Shown: positions 26,501 to 33,540 of the stretch, piece after piece
How positions within the stretch are numbered: the first letter of the stretch is position 1
Layout of the letters: the number at the start of each line of letters is the position of its first letter
Source of the DNA: Sarcocystis neurona
Taxonomy: Eukaryota > Apicomplexa > Conoidasida > Eucoccidiorida > Sarcocystidae
NCBI GenBank assembly: GCA_000727475.1
Contig: KL647297.1
Span: forward strand, 526,421-590,420
DNA: 64,000 bases
Direction: 5' to 3'
Position numbers and translations under genes: made by a program
The notes under the pieces: generated by a model
The model's input: only the letters and a program-made list of their open reading frames with translations
Told to the model about the DNA's origin: nothing
Database searches by the model: none

Positions 26501-29500
26501 TTATCCATCCATAGATATGCACACGCATAGATATATACACAGACATCGATACTGGTACATAGATACACCTACATAAATCTACATGCACATATATATATAT
26601 AATGTATACACATACACACATAGATATATATATATATGTATATCTGTATGAAGACACACGTCCATAGAGAGGTATACATGTATTTGTATGTATGCATACT
26701 TGAATGTACAAACATAGGTTTACATACAAGCGTCTAGATGCAGACACATACACACACACATACATAGATACGTACATACATACATATACATACATGTACA
26801 TACATGTACATACACATGCGTTTGCATACACGTACATATACATGTGCAAATACATACACATACATACATACACATACCTATACATACGCATAAGTATAGG
26901 TACACATACATATACATCCACATACGTATGCATGCGCATTCATATACGTGCACATACGTAAACATAATACACACACATTAACACATGCACCGATACATCC
27001 ACCAGCACATACAATTACACATACATATACGTACGAATACGTATATGTACATATGTCCATAGAGACATGTACGTAGGCGTCGTGCGCGATGGCGGGAGCA
27101 GGAGTTCCTCAAGATAACGAGACTTGTGTCTGCTGACGAAAGAGAAGAAGTAGAGGAGACTGAATATATGACGGATAGTAGGGATTCTCAGGAATCCTTC
27201 GGAACATGGACGACGTCGGCATTTATGTCATGCAGCCGTCGACACACTGCTGACGATCAACTTCTGACATTTCCTGCGCAGCTCAACAGAAAAGCGCCAT
27301 TCACACAAACACACACACACACACGTAGACGTATATTTTATCCTCCGTCTTTCGCATGCGCGTCTCTCAGAAGTTGGAACAGGAGAAAGTGCGTCTGTCC
27401 TTTCCTTTTGTTGCTTGTCCCCGCGGGGGGGCTGCTACGCTTGTCTGATTTTCTGCCGCATGCGACCGTGTTGTGCTTTTAAATTTCACTCAGAAAGGAG
27501 TTGCGTGTGGGCAGCTGGAAGGGAAAAGGAGGGACAGACACGGGGGGCATTTAACTTCCTTGCCTGCGACTTCTTTTTCTCGGTCCCTTCGGCGTCTTTC
27601 CCAGGGATTCTCTGTGTATGTGTGTCTGTGCGCCTTCGTTTCGGGTGTACGTACACCCCACACCCCACGCGTGTCTCTGTGTGTCTGTGTTCCCTCGTGC
27701 GAAGCGTCCGCCGCTGTGGCCCACACGCCCGGCGGTGTCTGTACACCACACGCGAGAGGCAGCTATTGGGAGAGCATGCAAGCGCGTAGTGCTGCTGGTG
27801 GGGTGTTTGTTCGTCTGTGCGTAGCGCCCTGCCCTGCGGCTCTTGTGTGCCTTTCTGCCGCACTGCGCTGTTTTCTTCTCTTTCTTCGGTTTCTCCTGTG
27901 CAGATTCGTCTGGCGCAGGGCCTGCTTTACATGGGCAAGGGACTGCTCACTATTAATGCGCTTCACAGCGACCGCTTCCTCATCAACAACGTCGCTCTCG
28001 GCTGTCTCTGTCTTATCGTCCATACATGCGTCCACATGCACCATACAATTTTAGGGTGAGAACGAAAAGACCGCCGCGCGTTGTTTTCCCCGCGCCAGCT
28101 TCACTTCACGTCGACGGGCGTAGCACAGCACTTTCCCCCCAAGTTTCTTCGAGCTCCGTAACTTCGCTTCCCGCGTTGCCCCCCTATCGCGCGTCCGCGC
28201 TTCGATAATCTCTTCCTGGTCGCCCGTCGCTGTGGCCCCCCTGCATGCCGTCCGAACCTGCCTCTCCTATCAAAACTCTCTTCGAACCTCTCTCCACTCT
28301 TGAGAACATGCGCCTCTACACGTAGATACTCATATACACATATTCACATACATATACATAGGTACTCATGTACTCATATCTGCAAAGCTATATATAAATA
28401 TATATGTGCATACACATATATATGCATGCACACACGCATACATACATCCATATATGCGTATAGCTCTCTGTATATATATATGTATATGTATGCTGCTGCT
28501 CCATCAGTAAGACCCGACAACGACCTGTCCCGTCGTTGTCTTCCCTGTTCCCCTTTCTGCTGTTGAAGCAGGCGGTGCGCCTTTTTCGGTCACGTGCTGC
28601 GGAGCCCGTGGAGCTACCCCACAAATGCGCGTGCCGCATGCGGGGCTGCAGCAGGGCTTCTCTGTATCTCGTGCCCCGTCTTCTCATTACCTGACGCTAG
28701 CGGTTGCCTCCTCTTCTCTGCATATACGGCGCACTCCGATGCATATAACACACGTACGTAAGGCGCACTCTACGGTGTACGTACACGCGTTTAAGGCGTA
28801 CTGGGATGTACAGACACGTATGATAGGCGCATGCTGCGGTGTGTGGACACATATATAAGGCGCATTACGGTCTATGTGTACACGTGCGTAAAACACACTG
28901 CGGCGTGTGTACTCATGTGTACGGTGCATTACGGTGTATGTACACGTGGGTAAGGCGCACTGCGGTGTATCTACACGTATATAGGGCACACCGCGGTGTA
29001 CACACACGCGTGTTAGGCGCGCTCTGTGGTGTACGTACACCTTTGAAAGGCGCATTACGGTGTACACACACGGATGTAGATCCATGTCAGGCGCATTCTG
29101 GTGCGTCTGTACCCGCGTGTGTATATATCTGCCGTAGTAGCAGTGCGTCCTGGTTTGCTTTGGTGCCGCCATTTCCCTTTTTTGCCGGCAGGCGGTTTCA
29201 CTACCTGCTTTACTATTTGTTCCCGGCGATTCATCCGCGCATGCTTTTCACGGTGGCGCCGAGCAGCGTGCTGCCGCAGGCGTCGGGGGGAGAGGCAGCA
29301 GAGGCCGAGACCAGCAGCAGCAGCAGCAGCGAAGGGGGCGGCGCAGCAGCAGGAGAGGCGGGGGGTGCCGAGGGGCAGCAGAAGCCGCCGCAGCAGCAGG
29401 AAGAGAGGGCGCGCGCGGACACGAAGGCGGAAGCGAGCAGAGGAGAGAAAGAGAAGGAAAAGAGAGAAGGGGAGGGCATGCCGGATGTCACGGTTCTCAC

Positions 29501-31021
29501 CGAAGAGGAAGAGGAGAAAAGGCTGGGCGAAGAAGAGCTGAAAATGCTGTGCACGCCCGCCCGAGTCGGGGAAGCGGTCGATATCGTAGGACAAGTGGGG
29601 AGGCAGCCGAAAACTATCACTGCCTTTCAGACCCACACCACGCCAGTGCTGCTCGGGTACAGCGAAAGAGCCGAACTAGCTACAGATGAATGTAAGTCGC
29701 TCCCTTGCACGCGCGTGCGCACCTCTGCAGCGCGTCCTCATAGAGTACAGAGAGAAACTTTCGTTCAAATAGCCGGAAACAGACGGTCAGAACGACACAG
29801 CCGTCTGTGTTTGTGTCTAAGAGACAGCTACGTAAACATGTACGTGCGCGTCTGTTGTAGTGTAGAGCTAGACGCATATATATATATATATATGTGTATA
29901 AATGTGCGTATAGATGTGTCTGCGTCTATGAGACAGCTGTGTAAACTTGCGTGCGCGTCGGCTGTAGTGTAAAACGAGGTTTGTGTATGTCTATGCTTGT
30001 ATAGGTGTACAGACATATACGCGTATATCTGTAGATATGTATGTATGTGTCTGCGTCCGTGAGACACCTATATAAACATGCGTGCGCATGTACTGTAGCA
30101 TGGGACTAAATGCATGTGTACTTATGTAGGTATATATGTATGTGTGTCTCCGCGCATGAGAAAGCTGTATGTACGTGGGTTTGCATCTGCTGTAACGTCT
30201 GCTGCGCGTGTATACATGGGCCAGGGCATGTGCCGTAGCGCGGGTGTGCGGGGAGAGAAATTGGGTAGGAGCCTGCGTGCAGAGAGTCTCTGCAGGAAAC
30301 TCTCGTACACGTACAAGAAGTTTCAGTAGTAATCCCGTCAGTTTCGGTGTCCTTGGCAGGACGTAGAAACTCGTCGTTCTCTGCAAAAGCTTGTAAACGA
30401 CTGCAGTACGTCCGCCGGTGTAGAGGTGCTCGTCGGCAGGATGTGGACACTCCTCTCCGTTGCAGAAGTGTGTGCGTAGAAATCTTGGCGGGGGGATGAA
30501 GAACGAGGAAGACGGAGACGCGGAAGAGGATCTGTCGTTGTCTGCAGATTTGGGGCTGAAGCGGGCGGATATGTTGTCCGGTGTATGTGTCTCCTCAAGT
30601 GTGTGTACACCGCCCGAACAGCCACACAGGCGCATATACGTATAGGTGTATGTCTGTTTGCTGTGTGCTCCCATCTGTGTCTGTCTCTGTATCTAAATTT
30701 GCGCGGCGCACCTATGCGTTTGAATCCCCATCTGTCTATCTCCGTCTCTTGTATTTGTATTTGCACAGGGCGTCTCTGCGTTTGAAGGTTGTTGCTTGCA
30801 TTTACACCATGTACCTACGTGAGTATGTGCGCAGGGTTTTCTTTTTTTTCTTTCTTCTGCCTCTCTCTTAGGGATCTCGATATAAATGTATCGTGTTAAG
30901 ACTACGCAGATTTCTTTTCTTTCCTGCCAAATGTTCTGCAGATGTCCCACTGGCGACGGTTCTGGAGGGGGTTGTCATTCTCAAGAAAAATCCTGACTAC
31001 AAGCCACCGAGGCTTCCGTAG
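7398..31021 (+). CDS. RPN1: 26S proteasome regulatory subunit RPN1 (PSMD2), 15 exons
   Basis: RPN1 is the base scaffold of the 19S particle. It docks ubiquitin-like shuttle receptors and the deubiquitinase Ubp6/USP14 and contacts the ATPase ring. Exons: 7398-7421, 9529-9642, 10744-10813, 12172-12326, 13232-13312, 14032-15532, 16347-16502, 17607-17803, 18823-18955, 21234-22126, 23219-23396, 25676-25755, 27904-28055, 29192-29691, 30942-31021. They sum to 4314 nt (1437 residues plus stop), and all phases agree. Family blocks appear in order: [128 protein letters not shown] and ERAELATDE. The PC repeats span roughly residues 690-1240. Animal RPN1 is about 900 residues; the excess is low-complexity insertion. 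Exon 1 and the 3' end of exon 8 (plus or minus 3 nt) are the least certain. Confidence 0.95.
8399..8540. repeat. TA/CA microsatellite in RPN1 intron 1
   Basis: Alternating purine-pyrimidine runs such as GTATATATATCTCTACATAT and GATATATATATATACATA. No coding signal is present. Confidence 0.9.
9529..9642 (+). CDS. RPN1: RPN1 exon 2 (Lys-rich N-terminal segment)
   Basis: This exon follows a pyrimidine-rich tract and GTGCAG, and ends CTA|GTACGC. It encodes a Lys/Glu-rich stretch ([21 protein letters not shown]) like the KEKE region before the conserved SEED motif of other RPN1 proteins. A second acceptor at 9543 would drop five residues. Confidence 0.85.
10744..10813 (+). CDS. RPN1: RPN1 exon 3
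   Basis: The acceptor is TTTTTTTGCAAATTCAG. The exon encodes [18 protein letters not shown], which matches the SEED...LVER block of RPN1, and ends G|GTCAGT in phase 1. Confidence 0.95.
10850..11400. repeat. CCACC-rich low-complexity block in RPN1 intron 3
   Basis: The plus strand is dominated by degenerate CACC/CCACCAC words, for example CACCACCATGACCACCACTC near 10995. It gives open frames rich in His, Thr and Pro, but it lies between securely placed exons 3 and 4 and is intronic. Confidence 0.75.
12172..12326 (+). CDS. RPN1: RPN1 exon 4
   Basis: The acceptor is a CTG run ending CTGCTGCTGCAG. The exon encodes [18 protein letters not shown] followed by [15 protein letters not shown], the most conserved N-terminal block of the family, and ends AAG|GTCGGT in phase 0. 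Confidence 0.97.
13232..13312 (+). CDS. RPN1: RPN1 exon 5, ending at a GC donor
   Basis: The exon encodes [17 protein letters not shown] and then RRSLHFCLE, matching the helix of RPN1 that precedes the ASWG motif. Continuity with exon 6 needs the end GAG|GCATGT, a GC donor: the resulting 16-residue segment is exactly as long as in animal RPN1. The nearby GT donor (13317) would give a shorter, less conserved join. Confidence 0.85.
14032..15532 (+). CDS. RPN1: RPN1 exon 6 (large exon with three low-complexity insertions)
   Basis: This covers residues 149-648. Conserved parts are [56 protein letters not shown] and [19 protein letters not shown]. Three insertions interrupt them: a charged Glu/Lys/Gln then Gly/Ala stretch (about 14120-14590), a Gly-rich stretch (about 14935-15030), and an Ala/Gly stretch (about 15276-15450). 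The exon ends GAAG|GTGAGA in phase 1. Confidence 0.96.
16347..16502 (+). CDS. RPN1: RPN1 exon 7
   Basis: The exon follows a CTG run and GGTGGCAG. It encodes [20 protein letters not shown] and [20 protein letters not shown], near-identical in spacing to animal RPN1, and ends CTTG|GTACGC. Confidence 0.97.
17607..17803 (+). CDS. RPN1: RPN1 exon 8 (PC repeats)
   Basis: The acceptor is CGCACACAG. The exon encodes [19 protein letters not shown] and [18 protein letters not shown], two proteasome/cyclosome-repeat units. The end is CTGGTG|GTCCGT; the alternative CTG|GTGGTC, three bases earlier, cannot be excluded. Confidence 0.93.
18130..18300. repeat. GAGACR minisatellite in RPN1 intron 8
   Basis: Repeats of GAGACGGAGACAGG fill about 18181-18290. 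The plus strand is purine-rich. A pyrimidine-rich counterpart (TGTCTCTCTCTG words) occupies 19139-19400 in intron 9. Confidence 0.85.
18823..18955 (+). CDS. RPN1: RPN1 exon 9 (PC repeat)
   Basis: The acceptor is ACTCACGCGCAG. The exon encodes [19 protein letters not shown] and [17 protein letters not shown], matching the GSCN-containing PC repeat of RPN1. It ends GAAA|GTAAGA in phase 1. Confidence 0.96.
20515..20750. repeat. TA/CA microsatellite in RPN1 intron 9
   Basis: Runs of ATATAT interrupted by ACAC and GAGAGA words, with no coding content. Confidence 0.9.
21234..22126 (+). CDS. RPN1: RPN1 exon 10 (PC repeats plus two insertions)
   Basis: Covers residues 811-1108. Conserved parts are [36 protein letters not shown] and [20 protein letters not shown] Ser/Gly/Asn repeat (about 21335-21560) is inserted after the first of these. 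A Gly/Ser/Arg then Asp/Glu stretch (about 21725-22045) fills the site where animal RPN1 has its charged linker. The exon ends CTG|GTGAGG in phase 0. Confidence 0.96.
22500..22785. repeat. TA-rich microsatellite in RPN1 intron 10
   Basis: TATATATATGTACATGTATA-type words, with a repeated GGAG(T/C)(C/T)AT...ATATAT element seen several times between 22564 and 22765. Confidence 0.8.
23219..23396 (+). CDS. RPN1: RPN1 exon 11
   Basis: The acceptor is GGGCGTGCAG. The exon encodes [33 protein letters not shown] and [12 protein letters not shown], aligning without gaps to animal RPN1, and ends GCAG|GTCGGA in phase 1. Confidence 0.97.
24235..24900. repeat. TA/CA microsatellites in RPN1 intron 11
   Basis: Several separate ATATATAT/GTGTGTAC tracts (about 24240-24280, 24540-24600, 24800-24895), between exons 11 and 12. 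Confidence 0.85.
25676..25755 (+). CDS. RPN1: RPN1 exon 12
   Basis: The exon follows a CTG-rich tract and GCTTCAG. It encodes [19 protein letters not shown] and KDSSALFV, and ends GTG|GTAAAG in phase 0, so that ALFV joins IRLAQGL as in other RPN1 proteins. Confidence 0.96.
26400..27065. repeat. Long ACATA-type microsatellite in RPN1 intron 12
   Basis: More than 600 bp built of ACATACATAT and ACATGTAC words, the longest such tract in the RPN1 introns. Open frames across it on both strands are repeat artefacts (Tyr/Ile/His/Thr periodic peptides). Confidence 0.9.
27904..28055 (+). CDS. RPN1: RPN1 exon 13
   Basis: The acceptor is TTTCTCCTGTGCAG. The exon encodes [37 protein letters not shown] and HHTIL, the last PC repeat and following helix, and ends TTAGG|GTGAGA in phase 2. 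Confidence 0.96.
28725..29110. repeat. About 12 degenerate copies of a ~32-bp unit in RPN1 intron 13
   Basis: The unit is roughly AAGGCGCACTGCGGTGTA followed by a GTACACGCGT-like palindromic half. It recurs every 30-34 bp from the first GGCGCACTC to the last GGCGCATTC. It ends less than 100 bp before the acceptor region of exon 14. Confidence 0.85.
29192..29691 (+). CDS. RPN1: RPN1 exon 14 (C-terminal domain with acidic insertion)
   Basis: The acceptor is TTTTTTGCCGGCAG. Conserved parts are [19 protein letters not shown] and, after an inserted Ser/Gln/Glu/Lys stretch (about 29259-29528), [19 protein letters not shown] and [16 protein letters not shown]. The exon ends GAAT|GTAAGT in phase 1. 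Confidence 0.97.
29808..30198. repeat. Four spaced copies of a ~55-bp element in RPN1 intron 14
   Basis: Copies at about 29808-29865, 29915-29970, 30047-30100 and 30141-30198 share the order GTGTCT, GAGACAGCT, GTAAAC, GTGCGCG, CTGTAGTG. TA-rich spacers of 40-75 bp separate them. Confidence 0.75.
30942..31021 (+). CDS. RPN1: RPN1 exon 15 (terminal exon)
   Basis: The acceptor is AAATGTTCTGCAG. The exon encodes [19 protein letters not shown] and KPPRLP and stops at TAG (31019-31021). Animal RPN1 ends in the same ILRKNPNY motif only two residues after it, so the C-terminus is secure. Confidence 0.97.
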
Positions 31022-31084
31022 TGACGTCTCCCTGCGGCAACGGCAGCGTGCGTTTCGAAGCGCGGGTGCCCATCCGAAAGCAGT

Positions 31085-31645
31085 ACATGCGCACACATAC
31101 GCAAAGCGCATGCGCCCATATTCCTGACTGTACCCTGTTTTATTACATGCATGCACACCTGCTTTAGGTGCATGCGCAAACGTCAAGTGCATGCTCAAGC
31201 GCCAAATGCATGCGCAAACGTCAAACGCATGCGCACGTAGTGGATGCGTGCGCACTTATGGATTGCGTGCCCACGTATCCTGCGAGTGCATGCGCAGACG
31301 GCAACTGCACGCGTATATATGGACTGCGTGTGCGCGCAAGTGTTCAGAGCGCATGCGCGAACGTCAGTTGCACGCGCGCACAAATTGGTTGCATGCGCAT
31401 TTGTGAACTGCATGCACCCATGTGGACTGCACGCGCACGTGTTTTTCTTCGAGTGCATGCGCACATTTTGAATGCATGCGCACGTGTTTTAATTGCATGC
31501 GCGGGTGTCAAGTACGTGTGCCTGTATCGAATGCGTGCGCCCCCACTGAATGCATGCGCACCGACTGAGTGCATGCGCACGTCTGCGAACCTGCACGCGC
31601 GTACGGCAAGTGCGGACGCACGCGTCTTCTCACCTGGATTGCCTT
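31085..31645. repeat. TGCATGCGCA tandem array just 3' of RPN1
   Basis: About two dozen degenerate units of 18-22 bp, each centred on TGCATGCGC(A) or a close variant (TGCACGCGC, TGCGTGCGC). The array starts about 65 bp after the RPN1 stop. The long open frames over it encode Cys/Met/His/Ala-periodic peptides and are not genes. Confidence 0.9.
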
Positions 31646-32300
31646 CTTGCGTAGCACTCGCGTGCCTACGCCTAAAGGCGTTCGAGACACGTATGGCGAC
31701 AATATCTTTTTTAGACAGCTGAGGGCTACTCTGCGTTATCCGAAGGCGCCGCTCTTTCCCTTTCTGACTCTCTTCGCGTCGACACGTCTTTACACGAGTA
31801 TTCCATTCAAGAGGAAATGCGCGAGTCTGCAGACAGCTGCTGCGCTTCGCTGGACGCACTTCACACGCACGCATGGGCGTCAACTTCTCAGCGAGTCTAT
31901 GCCTTTCACAGCGCTCTGCCTGCCTGCGTAGCGCGCACCACTTGCCCACTATATCTGCTCAGCCACTCTCGTGTTGCGTCTACACAGTCGTCTTGCACGC
32001 GTTCCTGGTGTGCACGCCTATTCTCTGGGTGCGTGCGCTCTTTAAACGCATGCACTGACTGGCCACACATATTATCTGGACGCGTCGGTTGGCTGTATCC
32101 ACGCAGTACGAGCTGCTTTGTCTGCGTGCGTCGTTGAGGAAGACGCGCACGGTCAACCGACAGATACAACCAGTCGCGCCGTGCGTGACATGCGAGTGTT
32201 GGTGGGCTCAAGCGTTACAGAATATCTACGTTACTACTGAAACCGGTATGCGTACGCAGCTGTCTAAAGGAGAAGGCGTCGCGGCATTTGATTGAACGCG
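31646..32300. other. Unassigned sequence between two tandem arrays
   Basis: About 650 bp with no recognisable gene. A short stretch near 31675-31770 reads GVRDTYGDNIFFRQLRATL in one plus frame after a CCTAAAG acceptor-like site, and 31775-31930 reads EEMRESADSCCASLDAL in another. Either could be an exon of the unrecognised plus-strand gene below, but no matching donor was found. Confidence 0.25.
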
Positions 32301-32329
32301 GTAGCTCGCATGCGTCATCAGGTCGCCGG

Positions 32330-32790
32330 ATCGCCGTAGTGTGCGTCGTCCAAGCGTGTGCGCACGCCGTACCGCATGCACTGTTTAAGCGTGTACACAC
32401 GCCTAAGGCTACACACACGCGCACGCGTAGCCTAGACATACCCACACGCTCTTGCGTAGTTTGAGCCTGTGCACGCATACGTGGTTCGTCGAGGCCTGTG
32501 CACATACCCGTGTGTCCTGTTAAGCCTGTGTAATCGGGCACGCGCAGTCTCAGGCGCACACGCAGGCGCACGCGTTGTTCAAGGCTGTCTATACGCGCAT
32601 GCGTTGTCTAAGCCTGCGTACACGCGCTTGCATTGTTTAAGTCTATTCACACGCGCATGCGTAGTGTAATTCTATGGAATCATGTATGCGTAGCCCAAGC
32701 GTATACACAGGCACATGCGTAGTCTAGGCCAACATACAGGCGCATGGGTAGTCTAGGCGTAAATACCCACACCTGCATGACTTGGGCCTG
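32330..32790. repeat. Second ~32-bp tandem array (GCCTGTGTACACGCGCATGCG)
   Basis: Roughly 13 degenerate units, each containing CTAAGCCTGTGTACACGCG and ending CATGCGTAGT. The period is about 32 bp, clearly longer than in the array at 31085-31645, although both contain GCATGCG. Confidence 0.8.
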
Positions 32791-32903
32791 TACACACTCT
32801 CCCGCGGAAGTTAAGACTGTAAGCATCTGAGGGAAACTAGACACACGCGGAGCTTCATTGCACGTCGTCATTCGGCACTTGTGCAACGCTTCCCTTCTCG
32901 CAG

Positions 32904-32977
32904 TTACTAACGCTACAGAATCTGCTGCATCAGTTATCCGGAATCACGTGCAGCGAGCATACGTGTATGCGAGACGG
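32904..32977 (+). CDS. Candidate internal exon of an unrecognised plus-strand gene
   Basis: A strong acceptor (CTTCCCTTCTCGCAG) and donor (CGG|GTATGC) bound 74 nt. Read with two leading bases, it gives TNATESAASVIRNHVQRAY and VYARR and leaves in phase 0, which fits the candidate terminal exon at 33382. No family was recognised. Confidence 0.3.
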
Positions 32978-33381
32978 GTATGCCCGACGTAGCTGCATGC
33001 AAGAGGCGTCTAGGTAGAAGACAAAAATCGCCGCCTCCTGCGTGCATGCCAGGCAGGCATTTTCTGCGTGTTTATGCACGTCTTCCAGTCAACTTCTCTA
33101 ACTCTATGTATACCTTCATACATGTGAATGGTCAGTACACAAGACCTCTGTCTACGTGCGTGTGGAGAGTTTTTTTCTCGGTGTTCGTAAGCACCTGTGT
33201 TCTTCTACGTGTGTACCTCGCGGCGGGTTTGTGTTCGTCCAGCCACAGTCCTCTGACTCTGTGCAACGTGCCGTTCCCCCTCACATTAGATGACCTTTCC
33301 TCCTCGCAGCGTGTGCTGCACACACACACACACACACACTCTGGATGGAATGTGCTCGCTCGTACGTGGTTCTCACAGTAG

Positions 33382-33540
33382 TTCGTGGCGGCATGCCTTA
33401 CGCACGCTCTGCATGCAGAACAGTGTGTGCGCGGGCTTGCCGGCCACTACAGCCAGCCTCTCGTGGTGGGTGCTCGCGCCTCCGCCTACCGCATGCTGTC
33501 GCCAAATGAAATTCGGCTAGTTCTTCTGACGCGCCTTTAA
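33382..33540 (+). CDS. Candidate terminal exon of an unrecognised plus-strand gene
   Basis: After TTCTCACAGTAG, 52 codons run to a TAA at 33538-33540 and end GARASAYRMLSPNEIRLVL. The reading has no low-complexity content and uses mostly G/C third positions in its middle. It joins in phase with 32904-32977. The acceptor is weak and upstream exons were not identified. Confidence 0.3.
   Translation, partial: FVAACLTHALHAEQCVRGLAGHYSQPLVVGARASAYRMLSPNEIRLVLLTRL

Noticed and set aside
26133..26939. 268-codon minus-strand frame rich in Tyr/Met/Val/Cys
   Set aside because: Mostly a translation of the ACATA microsatellite in RPN1 intron 12.
27126..27482. 118-codon frame starting [18 protein letters not shown] within RPN1 intron 12
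   Set aside because: The acidic start looks protein-like, but it continues into an ACACAC microsatellite and has no family match. It sits between exons that join perfectly without it.
7398..31021. Reading of the proteasome gene as RPN2 (PSMD1)
   Set aside because: RPN1 and RPN2 share PC repeats, but the [20 protein letters not shown] and [13 protein letters not shown] motifs belong to RPN1.
31168..31722. 184-codon plus frame with CACA/MRAH periodicity, resembling a Cys-rich repeat protein
   Set aside because: It is the TGCATGCGCA array read in frame; the other strand and other frames are open as well.
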